NCBI RefSeq assembly: GCF_011302915.1
Contig: NZ_CP049872.1
Span: forward strand, 1,612,001-1,676,000
From: Thermomonas sp. HDW16
GTDB taxonomy: Bacteria; Pseudomonadota; Gammaproteobacteria; Xanthomonadales; Xanthomonadaceae
Length of the DNA stretch: 64,000 nucleotides
Reading direction: 5' to 3'
Positions 9,440 to 21,591 of the stretch are shown one piece after another. Position numbers and translations under genes: made by a program. The first letter of the stretch is position 1; every line of letters begins with the position of its first letter. The notes beneath the pieces are model-generated. The model was not told the DNA's origin and ran no database searches. It worked only from the letters and a program-made list of their open reading frames with translations.

Positions 9440-10567
9440 ATGCCGATTCGACTCCTCACGCCAAGCGAAGCCCATGCACGCCAACAAGCGGGCGCATACC
9501 TGATTGACGTGCGCGCCGCACATGAGCGCGCGCTTGGCATGGCCGTGGGCGCACACGGCATCGTCCGCGAAGAACTGGAGGCCGATGCCGCGCAACATCT
9601 GCGGACGCTGGATGCCGAAGTCTTGCTGATCTGCCAGCGCGGCCTGCGTTCTCGACAGGTGGCCGAATTCCTCGAAACACACGGTTATCGCAACCTGTCT
9701 TCGGTCGAGGGCGGTACTGACGCCTGGGATGCAGCCGGCCTGCCGATGCTGCGCGCGGACATCGATGTCGATTTCAGCGAACGTTACTCGCGCCACCTGC
9801 GCCTGCCGGATGTCGGTCTTGAAGGGCAGAAGAAGCTCGAAGCTGCATCCGTGCTGTTGGTGGGTGCGGGTGGACTGGGCTCCCCGGCGGCGTACTACCT
9901 TGCTGCTGCAGGCATCGGCACCCTGCGCATCGCCGACGACGACGTGGTCGACCGCAGCAACCTGCAGCGGCAAATCCTGCATACCGATGCGCGCATCGGC
10001 GTGCCCAAGGTCGAATCGGCCGCCATCGCGTTGTCCGCGCTGAACCCGCGCACCAAGGTTGAAGCCGTGCGCGAACGCATTACCTCGGACAACGTGGAGC
10101 ACCTGCTTGAAGGCATCGACGTGGTGGTGGATGGCGCCGACAACTTCCCTGCGCGCTACCTGCTCAACGACGCCTGCGTAAAGCTGGGCAAGCCGCTGGT
10201 GTACGGCGCGGTGCATCGTTTCGAAGGACAGGCCAGCGTGTTCGACGCCGGCCGTCATCGCGGCGAGGCGCCGTGCTATCGCTGCCTGTTCCCGGAGCCG
10301 CCGCCGCCGGAAGCCGCGCCGAATTGCGCCGAGGCCGGCGTGTTGGGCGTGTTGCCGGGCGTGATTGGGCTGTTGCAGGCCACCGAGGCAATCAAGCTGC
10401 TGCTCGGCATCGGTGAACCGTTATGCGGCCGCTTGCTGCAGTTCGATGCGTTATCCATGAAATTCCGCGAGACGCGGCTAACGGCAGATCCGCAATGCCC
10501 GGTTTGTGCACCGAATCGCGCATTCCCTGGTTATGTCGATTACGCCGCGTTTTGTGCTGGAGGTTGA
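9440..10567 (+). CDS. moeB: Rhodanese-MoeB/ThiF fusion (sulfur carrier adenylyltransferase)
   Basis: This 375-residue protein joins an N-terminal rhodanese domain (about residues 1-105, active-loop CQRGLRS with Cys65) to a ThiF/MoeB E1-like domain (about 112-372). The E1 domain shows the nucleotide loop VLLVGAGGLGSP, the RSNLQRQ segment and a zinc site from CYRC and CPVC. MoeB adenylates the C-terminus of the MoaD sulfur carrier for molybdopterin synthesis; the rhodanese part probably supplies persulfide sulfur. Known eukaryotic MOCS3/Uba4 fusions carry the rhodanese at the other end. Position after mobA-moeA supports a role in molybdopterin rather than thiamine, but either carrier is possible. 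Confidence 0.88.
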   Translation: MPIRLLTPSEAHARQQAGAYLIDVRAAHERALGMAVGAHGIVREELEADAAQHLRTLDAEVLLICQRGLRSRQVAEFLETHGYRNLSSVEGGTDAWDAAGLPMLRADIDVDFSERYSRHLRLPDVGLEGQKKLEAASVLLVGAGGLGSPAAYYLAAAGIGTLRIADDDVVDRSNLQRQILHTDARIGVPKVESAAIALSALNPRTKVEAVRERITSDNVEHLLEGIDVVVDGADNFPARYLLNDACVKLGKPLVYGAVHRFEGQASVFDAGRHRGEAPCYRCLFPEPPPPEAAPNCAEAGVLGVLPGVIGLLQATEAIKLLLGIGEPLCGRLLQFDALSMKFRETRLTADPQCPVCAPNRAFPGYVDYAAFCAGG

Positions 10568-10571
10568 AAGG

Positions 10572-11606
10572 ATGCGATTCCCCCATTGGTTGATCGGGCT
10601 TTGCCTGCTCGCATTTGCCGGCACGACCTTCGCCGCCGACCAGTGCCCGCTGTTGCGCGGCCGCCAGTCCGATCCCGAAGTCGCCACCCGCATCGCCGCT
10701 GCTGCCTGCGATGAACACCTGCGCTGGCAACGTCCGTTCATCACCACCGACGGGCGTTTGGCCAGCAGCGCGATCGCGGAAGGCGAGAGTCGCGGCCTGC
10801 AAGGCGGTGGCGCGCCTTGGCGGCAAGTGGCGATGTACTGGCGCGATGCCGGGCTGCTCGGCCAAACCGGTGCCTCCGGTGCCAACGACTGCAGTTATGC
10901 ATTGGCCAATGCCAGCTATCCGGGCATGGGTTGTCGCGGTTTCGTCATCGATAGCCCATGGTCGGCGGCATTCGTGTCCTGGGTGATGCGGCGTTCCGGC
11001 GTGCCGCGTTTTACCTTCTCGGGCAGTCATTTCGACTACGTGCGTGCGGCAAGACTCGATCCGGCCGGCAGTCCATACGAATATCTGGAGCCGATGTCAG
11101 CCACGCCTGCAATCGGCGATCTGCTGTGCTACGTGCGCACCGGTCGCGTCTACGGGTACCAGGCGCTGGCCAGTGCGATCGACGGCGGTGCCAACGGGCT
11201 TCCCATGCATTGCGACATCGTGGTCGCGGCCAATCCCGGTGGAGATGCGAAGGCCTACCTGGTCGGCGGCAATGTGCAGCAGGCGGTGACCATGCGCGTC
11301 CTCAACCTCAACGCGGGTGGTCGTTTCTGGAACCTGCCACGGCGTACTGACGGTGATGTGGAATGCTCGCCGGACACGCAGGCGGCCTGCGATTTCAATC
11401 GCCAGGACTGGTCTGTGTTGCTCAAATTGAAGCCGCAATCGGCGCTGGCCCAGTTGGGGCCGGTGCAGCCGCCATCCTTCATGCCTGACGTGGCACCACA
11501 ACAGACTTGTTGCGTGAACTGCGTGGTTGGTTCCGGCATACCGCGCTGTCCGGCCACAGATGCGGCCCAGCCGCAGCCGTGGGGGTTGCCACAAGACTCG
11601 GACTGA
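10572..11606 (+). CDS. Exported DUF2272 protein, possible cell-wall hydrolase
   Basis: The 344-residue protein has a signal peptide (MRFPHWLIGLCLLAFAGTTFA) and a DUF2272 domain. The segment PWSAAFVSWVMRRSGV (about residues 134-149) resembles the catalytic start of CHAP/NlpC-P60 amidases, and a histidine follows in the HCDIVVAANP region. These features suggest a periplasmic peptidase or amidase acting on peptidoglycan, but no activity is known to me. The C-terminus is cysteine-rich (TCCVNCVVGSGIPRC). It starts 4 bases after the MoeB stop, with GGAGG 8 bases before the ATG. Confidence 0.7.
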   Translation: MRFPHWLIGLCLLAFAGTTFAADQCPLLRGRQSDPEVATRIAAAACDEHLRWQRPFITTDGRLASSAIAEGESRGLQGGGAPWRQVAMYWRDAGLLGQTGASGANDCSYALANASYPGMGCRGFVIDSPWSAAFVSWVMRRSGVPRFTFSGSHFDYVRAARLDPAGSPYEYLEPMSATPAIGDLLCYVRTGRVYGYQALASAIDGGANGLPMHCDIVVAANPGGDAKAYLVGGNVQQAVTMRVLNLNAGGRFWNLPRRTDGDVECSPDTQAACDFNRQDWSVLLKLKPQSALAQLGPVQPPSFMPDVAPQQTCCVNCVVGSGIPRCPATDAAQPQPWGLPQDSD

Positions 11607-11612
11607 GTGAAC

Positions 11613-11816
11613 TCAGGCTTTCGCCGCGGACTTGCTCGCGCGCGTGCGCGGTTTGGCGCGATGGTCGACCTCCACACCGAGTACCGTATTGCAATGGATG
11701 CAGCTGTGGCTGATGCAGCGAGCCTTGCTTGTGCCGTCAACCATGCCGACGATGGTTTCGACATTCACGTGCAACACACGCTTGCCGCACTTCGGACATT
11801 CGCCTTGGATCGCCAT
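11613..11816 (-). CDS. Small zinc-ribbon protein, function unknown
   Basis: A 67-residue protein with CPKCGKR near its start and CISHSCIHC in the middle. These cysteine pairs look like a zinc ribbon or zinc finger. A basic tail rich in Lys, Arg and Ala follows. I start at 11816 ([10 protein letters not shown]) because the ten upstream residues do not look conserved. It converges with the DUF2272 gene, the stops being 7 bases apart. I do not recognise a function. Confidence 0.6.
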   Translation of the reverse strand: MAIQGECPKCGKRVLHVNVETIVGMVDGTSKARCISHSCIHCNTVLGVEVDHRAKPRTRASKSAAKA

Positions 11817-11884
11817 GGAACCCCCTGGCCGGCTCGCATCGGGCAACTGCCCGTGCCGAGCATAATGAGGCCGATGTTCAGGCT

Positions 11885-12178
11885 CTAACGCTTGCGCGCC
11901 TCGAAGGCGGCCAGCTGTTCAGGCGAGGCTTCGGCCTGATGCCGCGCCTTGAACTCCGCGAAGGGCATACCGTACACCGCTTCCCGCGCTTCGTCGCGGG
12001 TCATCGCCAGTCCCCGTTCCTCGGCGGCGTCGCGGTACCAGTCGGCCAGGCAGTTGCGGCAGAAGCCGGCCAGGATCATCAGGTCGATGTTCTGCACGTC
12101 CGGGCGCTGCAGCATCAGGTGGTCGCGCAGGCGGCGGAACGCGGCGGCTTCGAGGGCCGTGGTGTCGATGTCGGTCAT
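11885..12178 (-). CDS. DUF1244 protein
   Basis: The 97-residue protein matches the DUF1244 family seen across alpha- and gammaproteobacteria, with the typical [23 protein letters not shown] stretch and YGMPFxEFK. The FCRNCL cysteine pair is characteristic. No biochemical function is known. It diverges from folD across 54 bp that contain an 8-bp inverted repeat. Confidence 0.85.
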   Translation of the reverse strand: MTDIDTTALEAAAFRRLRDHLMLQRPDVQNIDLMILAGFCRNCLADWYRDAAEERGLAMTRDEAREAVYGMPFAEFKARHQAEASPEQLAAFEARKR

Positions 12179-12192
12179 GGTGGCGTCTTGCT

Positions 12193-12228
12193 GGGCGATA
12201 ATGCGGGATCGACTTTACCGTATCGCCC
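12193..12228. repeat. Inverted repeat between DUF1244 and folD
   Basis: GGGCGATA and TATCGCCC are exact 8-bp inverted arms separated by 20 bp, in the 54-bp divergent gap. It ends 4 bases before the folD start. It may be an operator or a leader hairpin; there is no further evidence. Confidence 0.4.
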
Positions 12229-12232
12229 ACGC

Positions 12233-13108
12233 ATGACCGCCAAGATCCTCGATGGCAAGCGCATTGCCGACGACCTGCTGGACGGCCTGAAAACCCAGGT
12301 CGATGCCCGCGTGGCGGATGGAAAATCGCGCCCGGGGCTGGCGGTGGTGCTGGTGGGTGGCGACCCGGCCAGCCAGAGCTATGTGCGCAACAAGCGTCGC
12401 GCCGCGGAAAAAGTGGGTATCACTGCGTTCGACCATGATTTGCCTGCGGGCACCAGCGAAGTCGAGTTGCTTGCGCTAATCGACGAACTCAATGCGAATC
12501 CGAAGGTGCATGGCATCTTGGTGCAGCTGCCGCTGCCGGGCATTCCCGACGCCAGCGCGCTGATCGAGCGCATCCATCCGGACAAGGACGTGGACGGCTT
12601 CCACCCGCAGAACGTTGGCCATTTGGCCCTGCGCCAGTTCGGCCTGCGTCCGTGCACGCCACGCGGCATCACTACGCTACTGGCCTATACGGACAAGCCT
12701 GTGCGCGGCCAAAGCGCCACAATTGTCGGCGTGTCCAACCATGTCGGCCGGCCGATGGCGCTGGAGTTGCTGATTGCCGGCTGCACGGTGACCAGCTGCC
12801 ACAAGTTCACCCCCAAGGATGTGTTGCAACGGCATGTGGGCGAGGCCGACATCCTGGTGGTTGCGGTCGGTCGTCCCGGCCTGATCCCGGGCGAATGGGT
12901 GAAGCCGGGCGCGGTGGTGATCGATGTCGGCATCAACCGGCTGGACGACGGCCGCCTGACCGGCGACGTGCAGTTCGAAGCCGCTGCCGCCCGCGCCAGC
13001 TGGATCACCCCGGTGCCGGGTGGGGTGGGGCCGATGACCGTGGCCACCCTGATGCAGAACACCCTGGAAGCGGCCGAATTGGCTGACGCGGCAGCCGCGG
13101 AACGCTGA
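12233..13108 (+). CDS. folD: Methylenetetrahydrofolate dehydrogenase/cyclohydrolase FolD
   Basis: FolD is bifunctional, converting 5,10-methylene-THF through methenyl-THF to 10-formyl-THF and feeding one-carbon units to purine and formyl-Met-tRNA synthesis. The 291-residue protein has the catalytic lysine Lys54 in SYVRNKRRA. It also has QLPLPG, the CTPRGI segment, a Rossmann NADP site ([11 protein letters not shown]) and the C-terminal PGGVGPMT. The true start is the ATG at 12233; upstream extension would run through DUF1244 on the other strand. Confidence 0.96.
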   Translation: MTAKILDGKRIADDLLDGLKTQVDARVADGKSRPGLAVVLVGGDPASQSYVRNKRRAAEKVGITAFDHDLPAGTSEVELLALIDELNANPKVHGILVQLPLPGIPDASALIERIHPDKDVDGFHPQNVGHLALRQFGLRPCTPRGITTLLAYTDKPVRGQSATIVGVSNHVGRPMALELLIAGCTVTSCHKFTPKDVLQRHVGEADILVVAVGRPGLIPGEWVKPGAVVIDVGINRLDDGRLTGDVQFEAAAARASWITPVPGGVGPMTVATLMQNTLEAAELADAAAAER

Positions 13109-13122
13109 GTTGGCCGCAGGGC

Positions 13123-13152
13123 ACGACTCAGGCCGCGCCATGACGCTATAAT
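13123..13152 (+). promoter_or_regulatory. Likely guaB promoter
   Basis: A perfect TATAAT at 13147-13152 lies 32 bases upstream of the guaB start. An ACGACT at 13123-13128, spaced 18 bp, is a weak -35 element. Confidence 0.5.
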
Positions 13153-13154
13153 GA

Positions 13155-14645
<1,491 letters not shown>

Positions 14646-14655
14646 TGCTCACAGG

Positions 14656-14698
14656 GAAGGGAGACGCGAGTTTCCCTTCTTCGTTTCAAGTCGAAGAA
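14656..14698 (+). promoter_or_regulatory. Two mutually exclusive hairpins in the guaB-guaA gap
   Basis: Hairpin 1 pairs GAAGGGA (14656-14662) with TCCCTTC (14673-14679). Hairpin 2 pairs TTCTTCG (14677-14683) with CGAAGAA (14692-14698). They share three bases, so they cannot both form fully. Hairpin 2 ends 7 bases before the guaA ATG and covers the only purine-rich ribosome binding site. This could tune guaA translation; it is inference only. Confidence 0.35.
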
Positions 14699-14705
14699 AA
14701 ACGCC

Positions 14706-16286
14706 ATGACCCAGCAGCCGAACACCAATATCCATTCCGACAAGATCCTGATCCTGGATTTCGGCGCGCAGTACACACAATTGATTGCACGCCGCATCCG
14801 CGAGATCGGCGTCTATTGCGAAATCTGGGCCTGGGACCACGATCCTGCAGAGATCGCCGCGTTCGGTGCGAAGGGCATCATCCTCTCCGGCGGCCCGGAA
14901 TCGACCACCGAAGCCGGCGCACCCGCCGCGCCGCAACAGGTGTTCGATAGCGGTCTGCCGCTGCTCGGTATCTGCTACGGCATGCAGACGCTCGCCGCGC
15001 AGTTGGGAGGGGCGACTGAAGCCGCCGATGCACGTGAGTTCGGCCATGCCGAGGTCGAGATCGTGAAGCCGGATGCATTGTTCACCGGCCTCAGCGACCA
15101 CGGCGGCGCGCCGCGCATCGATGTGTGGATGAGTCATGGCGACCACGTCGCCAAGGCGCCGCCGGGTTTCGCCATCACCGCCGTCACCGATCGCATCCCG
15201 GTTGCTGCGATGAGCAATGAGGACAAGCGCTGGTACGGCGTGCAGTTCCATCCGGAAGTCACCCACACCAAGCAGGGGCAGGCGCTGCTGCGCCGCTTCG
15301 TGGTGGATGTCTGCGGCTGCCAGACGCTGTGGACGGCGGCCAACATCATCGAGGACCAGATCGCCCGCGTGCGCGAGCAGGTCGGTTCCGATGAAGTGAT
15401 CCTGGGCCTGAGCGGTGGCGTGGATTCCTCGGTCGTCGCGGCGCTGCTGCACAAGGCGATCGGCGAACAGCTGACCTGCGTGTTCGTCGACACCGGCCTG
15501 CTGCGCTGGAACGAAGGCGACCAGGTGATGGCGATGTTCGCCGAGCACATGGGCGTCAAGGTCGTGCGCGTGAACGCCGCCGACCGCTATTTCGACAAAC
15601 TGGCAGGCGTCAGCGATCCCGAAGCAAAGCGCAAGATCATCGGCAATCTCTTCGTCGATATCTTCGACGAGGAATCGAACAAGCTGAAGAATGCGAAGTG
15701 GCTGGCGCAGGGCACCATCTACCCGGACGTGATCGAGTCCGCCGGCAGCAAGACCGGCAAGGCGCATGTCATCAAGAGCCACCACAACGTCGGTGGCCTG
15801 CCCGAGCACATGAAGCTGGGCCTGGTCGAGCCGTTGCGCGAATTGTTCAAGGACGAAGTGCGGCGCCTTGGCGTGGAGCTCGGCCTGCCGCGCGAGATGG
15901 TCTATCGCCATCCGTTCCCGGGCCCGGGGCTTGGCGTGCGCATCCTCGGCGAGGTGAAGCGCGAATACGCCGAGCTGCTGGCGAAAGCGGATGCGATCTA
16001 CATCGAGGAACTGCGCAAGGCCGATCTGTACGACAAGACCAGTCAGGCATTCGCGGTGTTCCTGCCGGTGAAGTCGGTAGGCGTGGTCGGCGATGCACGC
16101 GCCTACGAATGGGTGATCGCGCTGCGCGCGGTGGAAACCATCGACTTCATGACCGCGCACTGGGCGCACCTGCCGTACGAGTTCCTGGGAACGGTGAGCA
16201 ACCGCATCATCAACGAACTGCGCGGCGTGTCGCGCGTGGTCTACGACATCAGCGGCAAGCCGCCGGCGACGATCGAGTGGGAATGA
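14706..16286 (+). CDS. guaA: GMP synthase (glutamine-hydrolysing)
   Basis: GuaA aminates XMP to GMP using glutamine and ATP. The 526-residue protein has an N-terminal class-I glutamine amidotransferase domain with Cys90 in LLGICYGMQ and the partner His/Glu in QFHPEVTHT. An ATP pyrophosphatase domain follows with the P-loop SGGVDSS (about residue 236). The C-terminal dimerisation domain ends in the usual PPATIEWE. It shares a terminator with the convergent TetR gene. Confidence 0.98.
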   Translation: MTQQPNTNIHSDKILILDFGAQYTQLIARRIREIGVYCEIWAWDHDPAEIAAFGAKGIILSGGPESTTEAGAPAAPQQVFDSGLPLLGICYGMQTLAAQLGGATEAADAREFGHAEVEIVKPDALFTGLSDHGGAPRIDVWMSHGDHVAKAPPGFAITAVTDRIPVAAMSNEDKRWYGVQFHPEVTHTKQGQALLRRFVVDVCGCQTLWTAANIIEDQIARVREQVGSDEVILGLSGGVDSSVVAALLHKAIGEQLTCVFVDTGLLRWNEGDQVMAMFAEHMGVKVVRVNAADRYFDKLAGVSDPEAKRKIIGNLFVDIFDEESNKLKNAKWLAQGTIYPDVIESAGSKTGKAHVIKSHHNVGGLPEHMKLGLVEPLRELFKDEVRRLGVELGLPREMVYRHPFPGPGLGVRILGEVKREYAELLAKADAIYIEELRKADLYDKTSQAFAVFLPVKSVGVVGDARAYEWVIALRAVETIDFMTAHWAHLPYEFLGTVSNRIINELRGVSRVVYDISGKPPATIEWE

Positions 16287-16293
16287 CGCCTTC

Positions 16294-16329
16294 GGCGAAT
16301 CGCCGGGGCCAGGCCAGCGGCGATTCGCC
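16294..16329. terminator. Bidirectional terminator between guaA and the TetR gene
   Basis: GGCGAATCGCCG and CGGCGATTCGCC are perfect 12-bp inverted arms around a 12-bp loop, lying between convergent stops at 16286 and 16332. There is no long T run on either side, so efficiency is uncertain. Confidence 0.6.
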
Positions 16330-16331
16330 GT

Positions 16332-16943
16332 TCAATCGCGGGCGATGTCCGGCGGGTTGATCAGGCCCTCGAACACCCCCGTCAACAGGCCGACGAGCGC
16401 GCCTTCGTCGGCATCCGCCAGCGCGGATAGTCCGATCATCTGCCGCATGCCCTGGAAGCCGGAGATCATCGCCAGGATCATCGCGGCGCGCTGGCCGGCG
16501 TGATCGCCATGCAAGGCGCCGCTGACCGTCTTCAAGGCGTTGTCCTCGATCATCTGCTTGCCGACGGTGGTGGCGACTGGGCTGGATGCGGAGTGGAAAG
16601 CCATGCGGAAACCGTCCAGCGGCACCTGGCCCGGGCGGGTCATGCCGATCAACGCCTCGGCCAGCGCGCGTGCCGGGGCGGACGTGTCCATGATCCCGCC
16701 GGCGATCACGCTTTCGCCGGTCATCGTCTGCCGCAGCGCTTCGATGAACAGCTCTTCCTTGGACCCGAAATAGCGGTTCACCATCATCGCAGTGACCCCG
16801 GCGCCGGCCGCGATCTCGCGCAGGCCCACCCCGTCGTAACCTTTATCCGAGAATGCCGCGCGGGCGGAGGCCAGGATCGCCTTGCGGGTGGCCGCGGCAT
16901 CGCGTGGACGGGGTTTCGGGGCTTTGTCGGGCGAAGTCGTCAT
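16332..16943 (-). CDS. TetR-family repressor of the adjacent operon
   Basis: This 203-residue TetR protein has its helix-turn-helix at about residues 20-65 (TRKAILASARAAF, GVGLREIAAGAGVT and the recognition helix MVNRYFGSKEELF). A helical ligand domain follows. It is divergent from a three-gene operon, and the 111-bp gap holds two closely related palindromes. It is therefore very likely the local repressor of both transcripts. The ligand is unknown; the operon encodes NAD(P)-dependent Rossmann proteins and a lipase-like hydrolase, so a lipophilic or aldehyde inducer is plausible. Confidence 0.85.
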   Translation of the reverse strand: MTTSPDKAPKPRPRDAAATRKAILASARAAFSDKGYDGVGLREIAAGAGVTAMMVNRYFGSKEELFIEALRQTMTGESVIAGGIMDTSAPARALAEALIGMTRPGQVPLDGFRMAFHSASSPVATTVGKQMIEDNALKTVSGALHGDHAGQRAAMILAMISGFQGMRQMIGLSALADADEGALVGLLTGVFEGLINPPDIARD

Positions 16944-16949
16944 GCCTAC

Positions 16950-17000
16950 AGTCTACATCTGTAGACTCTTCATCGCAATTGATGTATACATATGTAGACA
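16950..17000. promoter_or_regulatory. Paired TetR operators
   Basis: Site 1 (16950-16967) AGTCTACATCTGTAGACT is a perfect palindrome. Site 2 (16983-17000) TGTATACATATGTAGACA is the same motif with one arm mismatch. Their centres are 33 bp apart, about three helical turns, between the divergent TetR gene and the epimerase-like gene. The shared core is TCTACA-N2-TGTAGA. Confidence 0.7.
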
Positions 17001-17054
17001 AGCTCTCGCCCGACGAGCTGGGAAGGTTCCCGCGGGGCGAGCTGGAGACAGCAG

Positions 17055-18074
17055 ATGGACAAGACCGTACTGGTCACGGGCGGCACCGGCTTCGTGGGTG
17101 CCTGGTGCATCGTGGAATTGTTGCGGCAGGGGTATCGGGTGCGCACCACCGTGCGCAGCGCCGCCAGGCAGGCCGGCGTGCGCCACGCGGTCGCGCGCGA
17201 GATCGAGCCGGGCGACCGCCTCGAATTCACCATCGCCGACCTGACCAGCGATGCCGGTTGGGCCGAGGCGATGACCGGTTGCGACTACGTGCTGCATGTG
17301 GCGTCGCCGATGACCTCCGCCACCGCCGACCCGCAAGCGCTGATCGCGCCCGCGCGCGAAGGCACGCTGCGGGTCCTGAAGGCAGCAGTGGATGCCGGTG
17401 TGCAGCGGGTCGTGATGACCTCGTCCTGCGCCACCGTGAACCAGGGCCTGCAGAGCGGCGACACCGTCAACGACGAAACCATGTGGGCCAGCGAAAACGA
17501 TCCCGACCTCAACGCCTACCGGCTGTCGAAGATCCTGGCCGAGCGTGCCGCCTGGGACTTCATGCGTGAGCACGGCGGCGCCACCGAATTCGCCACGGTG
17601 CTGCCCAGCGCGATCTTCGGCCCGGTGCTGACGCTGGACAACCCGGGTTCGGTGCAACTGGTCCAGCGCCAGTTGCAGGGCAAGATGCCGGGCACGCCGA
17701 ATGTGGGGTTCTGCGTGGTCGACGTGCGCGACCTGGCGCTGGCGCATGTCGAAGCGATGCGGCGGCCGGAGGCGGCGGGTGAGCGCTTCATCGTGGCGGG
17801 CGAGTTCGTGTGGATGCGCGACGTGGCGGCGATCCTGCGCCAGCGGTTGGGCGAACGTGCGGCCAAGGTGCCCACGCGCGGGCTGCCGGACTGGCTGGTG
17901 AAGTTGATGGGGCGCTTCGTGCCGGCGATGCAGCAGCTCGTGCCGATGCTCGGACGCCGCCATCTCTACCGTTCCGACAAGGCGCAGCGCCTGCTCGGCT
18001 ATCGTCCGCGGCCGGCTGCGGACACCCTGGTGGAGTGCGCGGAAAGCCTGCTGGTACTGGAGGGCAGGGCGTGA
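17055..18074 (+). CDS. Extended short-chain dehydrogenase, dihydroflavonol-reductase/aldehyde-reductase type
   Basis: The 339-residue protein starts with the NAD(P) loop VTGGTGFVGAWC (residues 6-17) and continues as an extended SDR. It has the serine of MTSSCATVN (about 117-125) and the catalytic pair in YRLSKILAE (YxxxK, about 155-160). The family reduces aldehydes, ketones or flavanonols with NADPH; the substrate here is unknown. It is the first gene of an operon divergent from a TetR gene, with GGAG in CTGGAGACAG upstream of the ATG. The next gene overlaps by GTGA. Confidence 0.85.
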   Translation: MDKTVLVTGGTGFVGAWCIVELLRQGYRVRTTVRSAARQAGVRHAVAREIEPGDRLEFTIADLTSDAGWAEAMTGCDYVLHVASPMTSATADPQALIAPAREGTLRVLKAAVDAGVQRVVMTSSCATVNQGLQSGDTVNDETMWASENDPDLNAYRLSKILAERAAWDFMREHGGATEFATVLPSAIFGPVLTLDNPGSVQLVQRQLQGKMPGTPNVGFCVVDVRDLALAHVEAMRRPEAAGERFIVAGEFVWMRDVAAILRQRLGERAAKVPTRGLPDWLVKLMGRFVPAMQQLVPMLGRRHLYRSDKAQRLLGYRPRPAADTLVECAESLLVLEGRA

Positions 18075-18739
18075 GCGGCAGGCCGATACGGTTGATCCTG
18101 ACTGGCGCCACCGGTTTCGCCGGCGGCGAAGTGCTGCGGCAGGCGTTGGCAGATCCCGGCATCGAACGTGTCAGCGTGCTCTCGCGTCGTGTCGTGGAGA
18201 TGGCGCATCCAAAACTGCGCCAGTTGCTAGTCGATGACTTCACCGATTTTTCGCAGGTCGATGCCGATGCGTTGACCGCCGACGCCTGCATCTGGTGCCT
18301 GGGCGTGTCGCAAACCGCGGTGGACAAGGACACCTACATCCGCATCACCCATGACTACACGCTGGCGGCGGCGCAGGCGATGCTGGCGCGCAATCCGGAG
18401 CTCCGTTTCTGCTTCCTCAGCGGTTCGCGTGCCGACCAGCAGGAACGGACTTCGATCTATTACGGCAAGATCAAGGGACGCACGGAGAAAGCGCTGTCCG
18501 AACTCACGCCCCATGCTTTCCACTTCCGTCCGGCGGTGATCCGCGCAACCCGGCCCGAGCACAGGATTCCGCTGGCGGCGCGCATCGGCGGGATGATCGC
18601 GATTCCGTTCGACTGGTTCTCCGAGCAGGTCAGCGTCGATTGCGTGCAACTGGCGCACTGCCTGATCGAGGTGGCGAAACAAGGCGCCGACCGACGTATT
18701 TTCGACAATGCCGGCATCAAGCACTGGCCGAAGGATTGA
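18071..18739 (+). CDS. NAD(P)-binding Rossmann protein (NmrA/HTATIP2-like)
   Basis: This 222-residue protein begins at a GTG overlapping the previous stop. It has the glycine-rich loop LTGATGFAGGEV (about residues 9-20) and a Rossmann fold. YYGKIKGRTEKAL near residue 136 carries a YxxxK pair (YGKIK). It resembles the small atypical SDR proteins (NmrA, HTATIP2/oxidoreductase-like) and may reduce a small molecule or act as a redox sensor. It is part of the TetR-controlled operon. Confidence 0.75.
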   Translation: MSGRPIRLILTGATGFAGGEVLRQALADPGIERVSVLSRRVVEMAHPKLRQLLVDDFTDFSQVDADALTADACIWCLGVSQTAVDKDTYIRITHDYTLAAAQAMLARNPELRFCFLSGSRADQQERTSIYYGKIKGRTEKALSELTPHAFHFRPAVIRATRPEHRIPLAARIGGMIAIPFDWFSEQVSVDCVQLAHCLIEVAKQGADRRIFDNAGIKHWPKD

Positions 18740-18746
18740 GGACAAC

Positions 18747-20979
<2,233 letters not shown>

Positions 20980-21021
20980 TCGGCCCCGTATGATGCACAT
21001 ACCCCGTCATCCTTGCAGCGC

Positions 21022-21579
21022 ATGCCGAACAATCGACTGATCTGGATCGACCTCGAGATGACCGGTCTGGATACCGACCGTGACGGCATCCTTGAAATTG
21101 CCACCGTAGTGACCGATGGCCAGCTGAACCTGCTCGCCGAGGGACCGGAATTCGCCATCGCCCACTCCCTGTCGACGCTGGAAGCGATGGATGAGTGGAA
21201 CCGCAACCAGCACGGCAAGTCCGGGCTGTGGCGGCGCGTGATGGAGGAAGGTGTGCCGCTGGCCGAGGCGGAGGCGCGCACGCTGGCGTTCCTGCGCGAA
21301 TGGGTACCGGCCAAGGCCTCGCCGATGTGCGGCAATTCGATCTGCCAGGATCGGCGCTTCATGCACCGACTGATGCCGACGCTGGAAGCCTATTTCCACT
21401 ATCGCAACCTGGACGTGAGCACGATCAAGGAGCTGGCGCGGCGCTGGTCGCCGCAAGTGCTGGCCGGCGTGAACAAGGAATCGGCGCATACCGCATTGAG
21501 CGATGTGCGCGATTCCATCGAGGAACTGCGCCACTATCGCAAGTCGATGGGGGCGTTCGCCGGCATTCCGGCGGGCTGA
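21022..21579 (+). CDS. orn: Oligoribonuclease
   Basis: Orn is the 3'-5' exonuclease that finishes RNA decay by cutting di- to pentanucleotides, including the pGpG left after cyclic di-GMP breakdown. The 185-residue protein has the DEDDh set: DLEMTGLD near the N-terminus, an Asp in SICQDRRF and [10 protein letters not shown] near the C-terminus. The start at 21022 ([15 protein letters not shown]) matches E. coli Orn. It lies 12 bases before a diguanylate cyclase gene and may be co-transcribed with it. Confidence 0.96.
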   Translation: MPNNRLIWIDLEMTGLDTDRDGILEIATVVTDGQLNLLAEGPEFAIAHSLSTLEAMDEWNRNQHGKSGLWRRVMEEGVPLAEAEARTLAFLREWVPAKASPMCGNSICQDRRFMHRLMPTLEAYFHYRNLDVSTIKELARRWSPQVLAGVNKESAHTALSDVRDSIEELRHYRKSMGAFAGIPAG

Positions 21580-21591
21580 AGGCAGGACGCC

